Shown here: positions 50,727-59,837 of the stretch, in pieces
Layout: every line of letters begins with the position of its first letter
How positions within the stretch are numbered: the first letter of the stretch is position 1
Assembly: GCF_050410775.1 (NCBI RefSeq)
Contig: NZ_CP191229.1
Length of the DNA stretch: 64,000 bases
Origin: Erwinia sp050410775
GTDB lineage: Bacteria; Pseudomonadota; Gammaproteobacteria; Enterobacterales; Enterobacteriaceae
Direction: 5' to 3' (one strand)
Notes under the pieces: model-generated
What the model was told of the DNA's origin: nothing
The model's database searches: none
Seen by the model: only the letters and a program-made list of their open reading frames with translations
Translations under genes and position numbers: made by a program

Positions 50727-52391
50727 TCAGAAGGAAACCCACTCGTCGCTGGCAGCGGCAGCCGGTTTGGTCGCTAATGCTTTCACCGCTGGCGCAGCGC
50801 TAACCCGTGAAGCCGGCTTCACTAACGCCGCCGTTTCCGGTGCCAGGCGGAAGCGGGAAACGGAACGCGTCAGTTCTTCCGTCTGTTTCTCCAACGAGCT
50901 GGCGGCGGCAGAGACTTCCTGCACAAGCGATGCGTTCTGCTGGGTAACGCTATCCATTTCCGTGATTGCCGTCCCGACCTGCGAAATGCCCTTGCTCTGC
51001 TCTTCGGAGGCCGAGGCGATCTGCTTCATGATCTCCGTCACTTCACCAACAGATTTCATGATTTCATCCATGGTCGAACCGGCGTCGCCCACCAAACGTG
51101 AACCGTTATCCACCCGGTTAACCGAATCGGCGATCAGCGTCTCAATCTCTTTTGCTGCACTGGCACTGCGCTGGGCCAGGTTACGGACTTCACTGGCGAC
51201 CACGGCAAATCCGCGTCCCTGTTCGCCCGCACGCGCCGCTTCCACCGCCGCGTTCAGCGCCAGAATATTGGTCTGGAACGCGATGCTGTTAATCACGCTG
51301 GTGATTTCAGCGATTTTTTTAGAACTGCCGGAAATGCCCTGCATGGTGGTGATCACATCACCCACAAGCTGGCCGCCTTTACCGGCGGTAACCGACGCGT
51401 TCTGCGCCAGCTCGCTGGCCTGGCGGGCGTTATCGGCGTTAAATTTCACCGTTGCGGTCAGCTGTTCCATACTTGCCGCCGTCTCTTCCAGCGCAGCAGC
51501 CTGCTGCTCGGTACGTGAAGAGAGATCGTTATTGCCTGAGGAAATTTCTGCTGCGCCACGGTAGATGCTGTCGGTTCCGCTGCGGATGGCGCTGACGGCT
51601 TCACGCAGGCTCTCCTGCATCGCGCCAAGTAATGGGACCAGTTTACCCACGCAGTTACGGCCAATATCTACCAGCGGCTGGCTGAGATCGCCCTCCGCGA
51701 TCAGGCGAAAGTGCTCGCGCATCCCTTCCAGCGGGCGTACCAGCATTTTGACCAGGTAACGGTCGGTAAAAAGCAGGATCAGCAGACCGGCAATGACCGC
51801 GACCACAATGGTGCTTTTGGTGATATTGGTCAGGCGGTCTACTGTCACCCGCGTGACATCCAGCTTATCTCCTGCTGCGATATTGAATTTTTCCACGCTG
51901 GCGCCGAAAGCGCGGCTCAGCGCCGGCGTGACGCTGACGGCGTGACGACGGAAGTCATCCAGCGAGGGCTGCTGCGCCAGGCGCATTTGCGGCAGTACGC
52001 CTTCATCCAGCAGCTTCTGCCAGTTAGCGATGACCGTATTGGCATAGTCAGGCGCAAGCGGGCCGGGCGCCTCTGCCTTAAAGGTTTCCAGCTGTTCCGC
52101 CATACTATCGAGCGCTTTTTGCACCGAGGCCATGTCAGCATCGGCCGTGGCGGCACCCACCTCGCGTGAAGCCACTGCGCGGGTCAGACGGGTGATAAAG
52201 CGGAAATATTGATCGTTGCCCTTGCTCAGCGTGGTCATCTGATTTACCAGCTGACGATCCACCTCATTACCCTCTGCGAGCGAGTTGAGAGAATAGACGC
52301 TGTAGAGGCCAACGGCCGTCCACAGCAGGCAAAAAATGCCCAGGATCCCCAGCATCACGCTGCGGATGGAAAAATTCTTTAACAGGTTCAT
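50727..52391 (-). CDS. transmembrane methyl-accepting chemotaxis protein
   Basis: This 554-residue receptor of the Tar/Tsr class has its first membrane helix at about 12-32 (MLGILGIFCLLWTAVGLYSV). A four-helix periplasmic ligand domain runs to about 190, the second helix is IVVAVIAGLLILLF, then HAMP and the MCP hairpin with tip AFQTNILALNAAVEAARAGE. The last residues EWVSF fit the x-W-x-x-F pentapeptide that tethers CheR and CheB. A sigma-28 -10 lies upstream. The frame reaches 52424, but ATG 52391 begins the normal N-terminus. The ligand is unknown. Confidence 0.93.
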   Translation of the reverse strand: MNLLKNFSIRSVMLGILGIFCLLWTAVGLYSVYSLNSLAEGNEVDRQLVNQMTTLSKGNDQYFRFITRLTRAVASREVGAATADADMASVQKALDSMAEQLETFKAEAPGPLAPDYANTVIANWQKLLDEGVLPQMRLAQQPSLDDFRRHAVSVTPALSRAFGASVEKFNIAAGDKLDVTRVTVDRLTNITKSTIVVAVIAGLLILLFTDRYLVKMLVRPLEGMREHFRLIAEGDLSQPLVDIGRNCVGKLVPLLGAMQESLREAVSAIRSGTDSIYRGAAEISSGNNDLSSRTEQQAAALEETAASMEQLTATVKFNADNARQASELAQNASVTAGKGGQLVGDVITTMQGISGSSKKIAEITSVINSIAFQTNILALNAAVEAARAGEQGRGFAVVASEVRNLAQRSASAAKEIETLIADSVNRVDNGSRLVGDAGSTMDEIMKSVGEVTEIMKQIASASEEQSKGISQVGTAITEMDSVTQQNASLVQEVSAAASSLEKQTEELTRSVSRFRLAPETAALVKPASRVSAAPAVKALATKPAAAASDEWVSF

Positions 52392-52455
52392 AACTGCTCC
52401 GTAACGGTAAAAATATCGGGTCAACGTGTCCTTGAGTGCGGACGCCTATATCCCG

Positions 52456-52482
52456 TTATCGGCACCGGAAAGGGAACCCTGA
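52456..52482 (-). promoter_or_regulatory. sigma-28 promoter of the transmembrane chemoreceptor
   Basis: On the minus strand, TCAGGGTT, an 11-nt spacer and a perfect GCCGATAA lie 65 bases upstream of the receptor start. The -35 matches at five of eight bases. Confidence 0.65.
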
Positions 52483-52616
52483 GGGATGAAATCTGGTCTT
52501 TCATGCCCCTCTTCCGGCCTTGCAGTGCATAAGTATTTCATCTGGCAACGTATTTACAGATGAGGTCACGTTTAAATCCGCTAAAAAAGAATGTTATATA
52601 AACGTTATGTTAAAAG

Positions 52617-54149
52617 TTATTCCTCCAGCCGCACCATGCTTTTCATCAGCAGGCGAAACAGCTGGGTACGCCGGCGCATAAACCGTTTCTCCAGCTTCAG
52701 CACCGCTTGCCCTTTCTCACCAAAACGCATAATCCGATCGTCTGATGGCCGCCAGACCGGCCAGCTGATTTCGCCGTTGAGTTGGTGGGAAAAGAGAGTC
52801 GCCTCGCGGGCGAAGTTCAGCCAGTACTCGCTGACCCTGCTGGCGAACTCGCGATCTTTAGCGGTAAAGGGCCTCTCCGCCATCTGCTCATAAAGCGCAT
52901 CAAGCGTGTTCAGGACGTAGGGAATTTCGTTACCGTGCCAGGTTCCGTCAGGATAGATGTCCCTTGAATTTTCGGAGACATAATCGAAATAGTAACGCCA
53001 CGCCGGCACGCCTCTGTTGTGCTGAGCCAGCGCCGCCACGTAGCCCATGGTGGTGAAAGTCATGTCCCTTGCCACCTGCCGGCCCAGGACTTTATCGTCA
53101 TAAACGCCTTCGTACAGGCAGCGGATCATTTTCATCCGCAGGCCGATGCGCTGCGTCTGACGTATTCTGGCGATGACGCTCGCCGGGTCTACGCCAAAAT
53201 AGCTGAGCACGCTGGCTTCATCACTGTTGCTGCCAATCATCAGCGGTAAGCGATGCTGTCTGCCTGACGTAAATACCTTAAGCATCGGCTCAGGCAATAC
53301 GCTGTCTCCGGCAATGGCGACCGGGCCGTTGGCCATCTGACGATCCAGGGGCCAGAATGCCTCTGCCGGAAGCGCCCGCAGCTGGCTGGCAGTGGCCCCC
53401 TCCAGCGAAAAGTGCCGGGCCAGCGCCTCGCCATTTTTCAGCGCCTTGTGGCGCGGGATGTCCGGCAAGGTATAGGCACTCTGCGCGATACCTTTATGAA
53501 AAAGCCCGACCGAGAGCGGCGAGGTATAAAGAGAGAGGACGCTACGGGCGCCGGATGATTCCCCCATCAGCGTGACGTTATGCCTGTTACCGCCGAAAGC
53601 AGCAATATTGCGCTGGATCCACTGCAGGGCGGCAATCTGATCCAGTAACGCAAAATTATTCACCACTTCGCCCTCGGGATACTCCTTATCCAGCGCGGGA
53701 TGGGCAAAAAAGCCCAGATGACCGAGGCGGTAGTTGAGCGTCACCATCACCACGCCGCGAGCGGCCAGCGCATGACCGGCATAAGGGGCCAGTCCGCCCG
53801 ACCCGATAGTAAAGCCGCCGCCGTGAAGCCAGACCATGACCGGTAGCGGCGATGAGGGAGAAATATCCGGCGTCCAGACATTCAGATAAAGGCAGTCTTC
53901 ACTGAACGCCCCCGGATCGCCGCCGCCCACGGCAACGCAATATTCCCGGTTCTGCCAGCTGGCATTCCCCCATTGGGTGGCGTCCCGCTCGCCTTCCCAC
54001 GGCTGCACCGGTTTTGGCGGCTGCCAGCGCAGCGGGCCGACCGGGGGCGCGGCGTAGGGTATCCCTCTGAAAACAAATACGTCTTCCTCAAGTACGCCGC
54101 GTAAGCTGCCTTCCGCCGTCCCGGTCCTTATCATGCGATCGTTTTTCAT
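52617..54149 (-). CDS. type B carboxylesterase
   Basis: This 510-residue alpha/beta-hydrolase has the oxyanion hole HGGGF, nucleophile GESSGA, an acidic residue in SNSDEAS and catalytic His in GTWHGNEIPYV. Members (PnbA type) hydrolyse diverse esters. No signal peptide is seen. A GTG at 54161 is also in frame, but GGAAG five bases before ATG 54149 favours the latter. It stands alone. Confidence 0.88.
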   Translation of the reverse strand: MKNDRMIRTGTAEGSLRGVLEEDVFVFRGIPYAAPPVGPLRWQPPKPVQPWEGERDATQWGNASWQNREYCVAVGGGDPGAFSEDCLYLNVWTPDISPSSPLPVMVWLHGGGFTIGSGGLAPYAGHALAARGVVMVTLNYRLGHLGFFAHPALDKEYPEGEVVNNFALLDQIAALQWIQRNIAAFGGNRHNVTLMGESSGARSVLSLYTSPLSVGLFHKGIAQSAYTLPDIPRHKALKNGEALARHFSLEGATASQLRALPAEAFWPLDRQMANGPVAIAGDSVLPEPMLKVFTSGRQHRLPLMIGSNSDEASVLSYFGVDPASVIARIRQTQRIGLRMKMIRCLYEGVYDDKVLGRQVARDMTFTTMGYVAALAQHNRGVPAWRYYFDYVSENSRDIYPDGTWHGNEIPYVLNTLDALYEQMAERPFTAKDREFASRVSEYWLNFAREATLFSHQLNGEISWPVWRPSDDRIMRFGEKGQAVLKLEKRFMRRRTQLFRLLMKSMVRLEE

Positions 54150-54616
54150 GCGTTCTTCCACTCATAGTCTGCGAATCATTATTTGTAGCTGTGAGACGAA
54201 AGTCCAATGTCCGGGCGCATTTGCAGATTAAGCTTAAAAAAAACTCACTAAAGCGGCGCTTACCGCCGCCGGCAATCAGAAATCTGGCCGCTTTAGCCTT
54301 ATGAAATCAAAAAGTTCAGAATCCGGTTAATTCTCTTTCCCCGGTCAGCACGCCTTAAAGGTCAAATAATATTGGCCGGTCGACCTGGAGATACCGCCAT
54401 CATCCGAACGGTAGCGCTTCCGGCGTTCCCTTAATTAATGCAGTGCAAAAGCGCTGAGCAGAGGCTGAAGGAATAAGAATAAATGATGGGGGTTACGCTG
54501 GCTGACCTGGTGGCAGGTCTCTGCATATTACAAGCAGCTGTACGGGACAGCAAAAAGGAAAGAGCTGCCCGCTCAACCCTGCGGGCTGACTTAATATCAA
54601 CCCGACGGTTTCCAGC
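54150..54616. other. intergenic stretch with possible terminator
   Basis: This spacer has an AT-rich part near the esterase start. A short stem at 54567-54586 (GCCCGC, 8-nt loop, GCGGGC) has a T-run about ten bases further on the minus strand. It may weakly terminate the YdcJ-type gene. The one plus-strand frame here overlaps that gene and looks spurious. Confidence 0.4.
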
Positions 54617-55987
54617 TTACCTGCCAGAGGCGGCAAGCACGCCCGATGCGTTACAGTGTAACAAGCTGGCTATCTCACGCTGCCAGTAGAGGGCAATTTC
54701 ATCATGCACCGGAGAGCCCAGCGCCGCCTCGAACGCCTGCTGGCTGGCGTTTCCTGCCGATCTCGCCTGGCTTTCTCCGCCCAAGTTGGACTGAAAAATG
54801 CCCGCCGCGCTGACCGGTAAAAAATCTTCATAAATCACCGGCGAGGCCGTTAAACAGCCTTCGGCCACAAGCTTTTCCCGATCGGTTTCAGCCGCAATCA
54901 ACTGCGGATTAGCTTTGCCCTTTTCGGTCAGCGACCAGCTGAACCAGGCCAGTTCATGCTGGCGCAGCGTCTTCTCATTATCAGGAAAGGCGCTGAAGGC
55001 GACCTCAAGCTGGCGCTGTTGAGTGACGTTGTCACTTGCGGTACCCGCCTGCGCCAGTAAGCGATCGTAAAGCGCCCGGCCTTTTGCCGTCAGCGCAATA
55101 CCCCGCTGTTCAATCTCCCCAAACCGGGCGGTATGAGTCCCCTGGGCGTTATCCGTAAAGCGAACCTTTTCCTCCAGCGCCCTGAAGCTGGTTTGCCGTA
55201 GCAGCAAGGGGATTTTCCGCGCCGGCGGGCCCTCAATGGTTGCTTTCGGAGTGATGCCCGCTTCCGGCATCAGCGCCTGAACACGATCGATATCCAGCGT
55301 ACGGGGCGTCAGGTGGTTAATATGGCAGCCTGGGAAACAGACCACGTCGGCAATCAGCCGGTGCTGCTCATGCAGCGCGTGATAGGTTGTGCTGTCGACA
55401 AGCGTTTGCTGGTGCCAGCGGAAGGTTTCCAGCGCTTCGCGGATGAATTCCTCCGCCTGAGCCGGGGTGAAGCCCCCTTCCTGCTGATGAAGAGCAACCA
55501 GCTCCCTGCAACGGGGAGTAAAGATATCCCGCGCTGCCAGAATGCTGACCGCTTTTTCCCGCAGGGCGACATCCTCTATCAGTTCGGTGCGCAGCAGCGA
55601 GGTAAACAGCCGGAACGGGTTCACCTTCAGCGCCGCCTCATCCAGCGGACGAAACGCTGTGGAGTGCACCGGTACGCCCGCCTGTGAAAGATCGTAGTAG
55701 CCGACCGGAAACATCCCCATGATAGCGAAGATCTGACGGAGCATCGTCAGTTCAGCGCCGGTGCCGACGCGAATAGCGCCATGCCGCTCCACGCTGAGGC
55801 GGGCTAGTTCACCCTGTTGCTCAAGCTGCAGCCTGAGCGCCGGATTCTGCGCCAGCACCTCGTCATTCACCTGTTTAACCAGTCTCAGCAGCGTGCCGTA
55901 CTGCGGCACCTCCTGCTGATACATATCAGACATTGCACTGGCAAAGCTGGTGCGAAGCTCGTCGGCAGTCACCCATCCGTTTTCCAT
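54617..55987 (-). CDS. YdcJ/HglS-type VOC-family enzyme (DUF1338)
   Basis: This 456-residue protein of the DUF1338 family carries the metal residues expected from the structure: His in VERHGAIRVG, His in HINHLTPRTLD and Glu in VIYEDFLP. Pseudomonas HglS converts 2-oxoadipate to 2-hydroxyglutarate in D-lysine catabolism, and E. coli YdcJ is the enterobacterial form. The exact substrate here is not known. It is read leftward, 115 bases after the AAHS transporter, so the two are probably one transcript. Confidence 0.82.
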   Translation of the reverse strand: MENGWVTADELRTSFASAMSDMYQQEVPQYGTLLRLVKQVNDEVLAQNPALRLQLEQQGELARLSVERHGAIRVGTGAELTMLRQIFAIMGMFPVGYYDLSQAGVPVHSTAFRPLDEAALKVNPFRLFTSLLRTELIEDVALREKAVSILAARDIFTPRCRELVALHQQEGGFTPAQAEEFIREALETFRWHQQTLVDSTTYHALHEQHRLIADVVCFPGCHINHLTPRTLDIDRVQALMPEAGITPKATIEGPPARKIPLLLRQTSFRALEEKVRFTDNAQGTHTARFGEIEQRGIALTAKGRALYDRLLAQAGTASDNVTQQRQLEVAFSAFPDNEKTLRQHELAWFSWSLTEKGKANPQLIAAETDREKLVAEGCLTASPVIYEDFLPVSAAGIFQSNLGGESQARSAGNASQQAFEAALGSPVHDEIALYWQREIASLLHCNASGVLAASGR

Positions 55988-56102
55988 TTTCTGACCCTTC
56001 TGGCCTGAGGAGAGGATATTCAGATTACTGGAAAGCGGCGGGCGCGGAGAAAAGAATTAGCAAACTGTGATCCTGCCCGCCCGGCTGGGAGCGCCTTTTC
56101 CG

Positions 56103-57428
56103 TTACCGCTGGCGGACATAGCCGAAACGGTACTTCGCCAGCAGAAGTAGCGAGGTCAGCACCGCAACAACCGCCAGAAAGGTAAACACTTCCGTAATAT
56201 GCCAGCCCACGGAGAGCATCTGGGCCCCGGCGAAGGCGCTGAGGATTGCCCCTGTCCGGCCAACACCGTGCATCCAGCTTGAACCTGTTGCCCGCGCATG
56301 GGTGGGATAATAGCTGGCTGACAGCGCGTTCATGCCGGTGTTGGCACCATTCAGGCAGAAGCCGCTGCTGAACGCAATCAGACTGAGAATCAGCGTGCTT
56401 GCCGGGGCGTACCCGATGGCGAGCGTGCCTGCCGCGCCGGCAAAATAGATGGCCGCGAGCGCCAGATTGGCATTGAAGCGATCCATCATCCAGCCAGCAA
56501 AGAGCGAGCCTACCGTGCCGCCAGCCTGATACATCGCGGTAACGATCGCGGCCTGGGCGATGGTCATTCCCATCCCCTTTACCAGCAAAGGCAGCCAGCT
56601 GCCAATCAGGTAGACCAGGAACAGCCCCATAAAGTAGCCTCCCCAAAGCAGTACGCTGCCGGAAAGATAGGGTCGGGTTACCACCAGCCTGATCGCGCCT
56701 GAACGCTGCGTTTTTTCTGGCATGACAAACTGACTGTCAGGCTGGGCGAGGTCCGGTGCCAGTTTACCGACGACGGCACGAATCTGCGCAACAGACCCCT
56801 GGCGCGCAATCAGAAAACGGACGGACTCAGGAAGCCACATCAGCAGCAGGGGAACAAGCAGCAACGGCAGCAGGCCGCCCATAATCAACACCGCATGCCA
56901 GCCAAAGTTGGGGATAAGCCATGAGGCGGCGAATCCCCCGCCGGCTGCCCCAAAAGTGAATCCACAGAAGACGATGGTGATCAGAAAGGCTCTTTTACGT
57001 TCGGGTGAATATTCCGCTACCAGCGTACCCACATTGGGCATCGCCGCGCCAAGCCCCAGCCCCGTCAGAAAGCGGAACAGCATCATCTGCTCCAGGTTCC
57101 GGGAAAAAGCGGTCACCAGCGTGCAGAGGCCAAAAAAGAAGACGCTGCTGATAATTATCCGCCGGCGACCGAAGCGATCGGCCAGCGGCCCGGCAAACAG
57201 GGCACCCAGCGCCAGCCCGGTCAGCGCGGCGCTGATCGCCACGCCCAGCTGTGACGTTGTCACATTCCAGCCGCTTTTCAGCGCCGGCGCGATAAACCCC
57301 ATAATGGCGATATCAAGCCCGTCCATCGCGACCACGGCGAAACAGAGGATAATAAGCCGTTGCTGAAAGCGGCTCAGGCTGCCCTGATTGATCAGGGCAC
57401 GAACATCGATCGCGGCAGAATGCTCCAC
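56103..57428 (-). CDS. MFS transporter, aromatic acid:H+ symporter (AAHS) family
   Basis: This 441-residue protein with twelve helices has the AAHS signature in helix 1 (VAMDGLDIAIMGFIAPAL) and the loop 2-3 motif GPLADRFGRRR. Relatives (PcaK, BenK) import aromatic or related acids with protons. It is divergent from a PcaQ-like regulator. The neighbouring YdcJ-type enzyme may act on the imported compound; this is inference. Confidence 0.85.
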   Translation of the reverse strand: MEHSAAIDVRALINQGSLSRFQQRLIILCFAVVAMDGLDIAIMGFIAPALKSGWNVTTSQLGVAISAALTGLALGALFAGPLADRFGRRRIIISSVFFFGLCTLVTAFSRNLEQMMLFRFLTGLGLGAAMPNVGTLVAEYSPERKRAFLITIVFCGFTFGAAGGGFAASWLIPNFGWHAVLIMGGLLPLLLVPLLLMWLPESVRFLIARQGSVAQIRAVVGKLAPDLAQPDSQFVMPEKTQRSGAIRLVVTRPYLSGSVLLWGGYFMGLFLVYLIGSWLPLLVKGMGMTIAQAAIVTAMYQAGGTVGSLFAGWMMDRFNANLALAAIYFAGAAGTLAIGYAPASTLILSLIAFSSGFCLNGANTGMNALSASYYPTHARATGSSWMHGVGRTGAILSAFAGAQMLSVGWHITEVFTFLAVVAVLTSLLLLAKYRFGYVRQR

Positions 57429-57740
57429 GTTAGCGCTCCATGGTGCCAGATTGGGTCTGTGTAGCTGGCAGGTTATCCAGAATTGTGAGCCTGAGATGAT
57501 ACCGGAATGAGCGCAGTTTCTCTCCGAAAAAATACCCCTTGCGCATCAGGCACCGCTCATCAGACCAGCCCGGATGAAAAGCCGATCGATAAGCTGAGTG
57601 AATAGTAAAAGCGGGCGCGGCGTAGCCGAAGTAATAGATAAGCGCTTTTCAGGCGCAAATGTTAATAAAAAATTGCAATAAGGTTAACAGATTTGATGGC
57701 GGAGGCTTGCCGGGCTGCCTGCCCCTGTTTACCGTAAAGT
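57429..57740. promoter_or_regulatory. divergent spacer between AAHS transporter and LysR gene
   Basis: This 312-base spacer becomes AT-rich toward the LysR gene. An ATAAGGTTAAC stretch near 57675 resembles half of known PcaQ sites, but no clear palindrome is present. It probably holds both promoters. Confidence 0.35.
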
Positions 57741-58664
57741 ATGGATAAAAATTACCTGTTTAATCAGCGCATTCGTCTGCGCCATCTGCATACTTTTGTG
57801 GCCATTGCTCAGCAAGGGACGCTTGGCCGCGCGGCGGAAACGCTCTCACTGAGCCAGCCTGCGCTGTCGAAAACCCTCAATGAGCTGGAGGCGCTGGCGG
57901 GTGCCCGGCTGTTCGAGCGCGGCCGCCTCGGTGCACAGCTGACTACGATGGGTGAACAGTTTTTGACGCATGCGGTGCGGATCCTGGATGCGCTGAACCA
58001 TGCCGGACAATCTTTCCGTCCTGCCGACCTCGACGAACCCGCCGTACTCAGAGTGGGCGTGCTGACCACGGTAGCGCTGGGGATGTTTCCCTCGATTCTC
58101 GAACGTTTTCATCAGCAGCAGCCGCAGGCCATTGTGCAGGTCGCGACGCTGCATAACAACGTCCTGCTTGCCGGACTCAGGGCGGGAGAGTTCGACGTCG
58201 GGATAGGCCGGATGTCTGACCCGGAAATGATGACCGGACTGACCTACGAACTGCTCTTTCTTGAATCACTCAGGCTGGTGGTGCGGCCTAACCATCCGCT
58301 TTTAAGTGACAACGTCACGCTGTCAAAAGCGCTGGCCTGGCCGGTGGTGATCTCGCCGGAAGGGACCGCCCCACGCCGGATAGCGGAAGCGATGCTCAGG
58401 GAGCAGAACTGTCGTCTTCCCGCCACGCTGGTGGAAACCTCATCCACCTCGCTCGCCCGTCAGCTGGCGCTGCGCTATAACTACGTCTGGTTTGTGCCTT
58501 CCGGCGCAATACGCGACGATTTACTGCATCACTCGCTCGCCGCCCTTCCCATCGCTTCTCATGGCCCCGGCGAGCCGGTCGGCATTATCACCCGTTCAGG
58601 GACGCGGCTCAGCCTCAGCAGTGAAGTTCTGATGGCTACCATACGTAAGAGCCATCCGGGCTGA
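57741..58664 (+). CDS. PcaQ-like LysR regulator
   Basis: The protein has 307 residues. The N-terminal HTH is RLRHLHTFVAIAQQGTLGRA, followed by LSQPALSKTLNELEAL. The effector domain fits the PcaQ/GalR-like branch (VLRVGVLTTVALGMFPSILE, GEFDVGIGRMSDP). Regulators of this type control protocatechuate or related uptake genes. It is divergent from the AAHS transporter, its likely target. The stop lies five bases from the converging smrA stop. Confidence 0.85.
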   Translation: MDKNYLFNQRIRLRHLHTFVAIAQQGTLGRAAETLSLSQPALSKTLNELEALAGARLFERGRLGAQLTTMGEQFLTHAVRILDALNHAGQSFRPADLDEPAVLRVGVLTTVALGMFPSILERFHQQQPQAIVQVATLHNNVLLAGLRAGEFDVGIGRMSDPEMMTGLTYELLFLESLRLVVRPNHPLLSDNVTLSKALAWPVVISPEGTAPRRIAEAMLREQNCRLPATLVETSSTSLARQLALRYNYVWFVPSGAIRDDLLHHSLAALPIASHGPGEPVGIITRSGTRLSLSSEVLMATIRKSHPG

Positions 58665-58668
58665 TTGC

Positions 58669-59238
58669 TCAGCGGCTGCGTTTCGCATGGCGCTCCCGGT
58701 TCTCCAGACGGGCCTGTTCACTTTTGCGCAGGGCGACGTAGCAGGCGCCGCTGCCGCCATGATGCGGCTGCGCGGTGCAGAACGCCTGAACCGCCTCAAA
58801 CTGCTGCAGCCAGCGGGCAAGGTAGCTCCGCACTATATTGGCATGCGACTCATCTTCACGTCCTTTGCCATGGACGATAAGCAGATTACGCATGTTATGG
58901 CGCTGCGCCTGAAGCATAAAGGTATAGAGCGACTGGCGGCATACCTCCACCGGCTGACGCAGCAGATTAAGGCTGGCATCCTGCTGATATTTACCCAGCC
59001 GCAGCTTGTCGAGCACCCCTTGCTGAATACCTTCGGCTTTATATTCCAGCGGCGTGGTCAGAGGAACAATGGTCAGAAAACCGCTCACCAGCGGATTATC
59101 CAGCTGCTCCTCATCAGGATGCTGGCGCTGCGGTCTTGCCAGGGGGGATTTCAGCCAGTGTATGTTCGTCGCCTCTTTTAGCGGCGTGACATCACCCATT
59201 GCCGTGCGGAACAGCTCTTCATCTTCAAAGTCTGTCAT
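58669..59238 (-). CDS. smrA: Smr-domain DNA endonuclease SmrA
   Basis: This 189-residue protein has an N-terminal acidic helix (DFEDEELFRTAMGDVTPL) and a C-terminal Smr domain with LNLLRQPVEVCRQSLYTFM and the hallmark VHGKGR. E. coli SmrA (YdaL) nicks DNA in vitro. A frame reaches 59271, but GGGGGA before ATG 59238 sets the start. It neighbours fnr, a common arrangement in enterobacteria. Confidence 0.9.
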   Translation of the reverse strand: MTDFEDEELFRTAMGDVTPLKEATNIHWLKSPLARPQRQHPDEEQLDNPLVSGFLTIVPLTTPLEYKAEGIQQGVLDKLRLGKYQQDASLNLLRQPVEVCRQSLYTFMLQAQRHNMRNLLIVHGKGREDESHANIVRSYLARWLQQFEAVQAFCTAQPHHGGSGACYVALRKSEQARLENRERHAKRSR

Positions 59239-59724
59239 GGTGATCCCCCGTGTGACCCACGCCAGCAACATCGCCCGCGTGGGTAAAGTGATTACCCGGC
59301 TAGTTTAGCAAATCTTCTCCCTGATGCGATCCCTACCCGCCTGGCAGGCTGGCTGATAAGGCCCGGTAAGCGTGCAAAGTCCCCCGGCATCAGCACGATG
59401 ATAAATAAATCTCAGCACGCAGATATTCCCTTTTTCAGCGTCTATTCATTTTGCTATGAATTATTTTGAATTTGAATAATAACGGCCGCCGTAATGAAAT
59501 GAAAAACGAATATTGGCCCGCATTAATTCAGGTCACTTTACGCATTATTGAACTCTTAATGCTAAAACGTATTGCCAGGCCGTAGAGTAAACCGGTGGCT
59601 GGCGAGGCTTAAGGTCCTTATTTTATTGATTATCTCGCCTCTCTGGCGGATATAAACCCTGCTTATGAACGATCCCGACACTGTGAGAGTGGGTATTTTT
59701 ATTAGTAATTTCAATAATATACTG

Positions 59725-59749
59725 AAAAATCAGGGCAACCCTGGTTTTT
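59725..59749 (+). terminator. rho-independent terminator upstream of fnr
   Basis: AAAAATCAGGG, a 3-nt loop and CCCTGGTTTTT form an 11-bp stem with one G-T pair and a T5 end. The preceding gene is on the other strand, so this must end some other plus-strand transcript. Confidence 0.7.
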
Positions 59750-59803
59750 ATGTGGCTAAAAGGCCCCGGATCGGTTCCATTTCAGCCCGGAAGAATGTTA
59801 AAA

Positions 59804-59817
59804 TTGACCTCAGTCAA
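59804..59817. promoter_or_regulatory. FNR box of fnr
   Basis: TTGAC-CTCA-GTCAA, an exact inverted repeat one base per half from TTGAT-N4-ATCAA, 20 bases before the fnr start. E. coli fnr has the same autoregulatory site, where FNR represses itself anaerobically. Confidence 0.88.
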
Positions 59818-59837
59818 TAATCAGTCGAGCGTAAATT

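Larger units (their letters stand above)
59239..59837. other. smrA-fnr spacer, possible small RNA
   Basis: About 600 bases, AT-rich, with no credible protein gene. A hairpin at about 59670-59705 (CACT/AGTG core followed by a T-rich stretch) and a clear terminator at 59725-59749 lie on the plus strand with no upstream gene reading into them. A small RNA ending here is possible. Confidence 0.4.

Noticed and set aside
54483..54689. 68-codon plus-strand frame before the YdcJ-type gene
   Set aside because: It runs into the 3' end of the well-supported YdcJ-type gene on the other strand and lacks a ribosome site.
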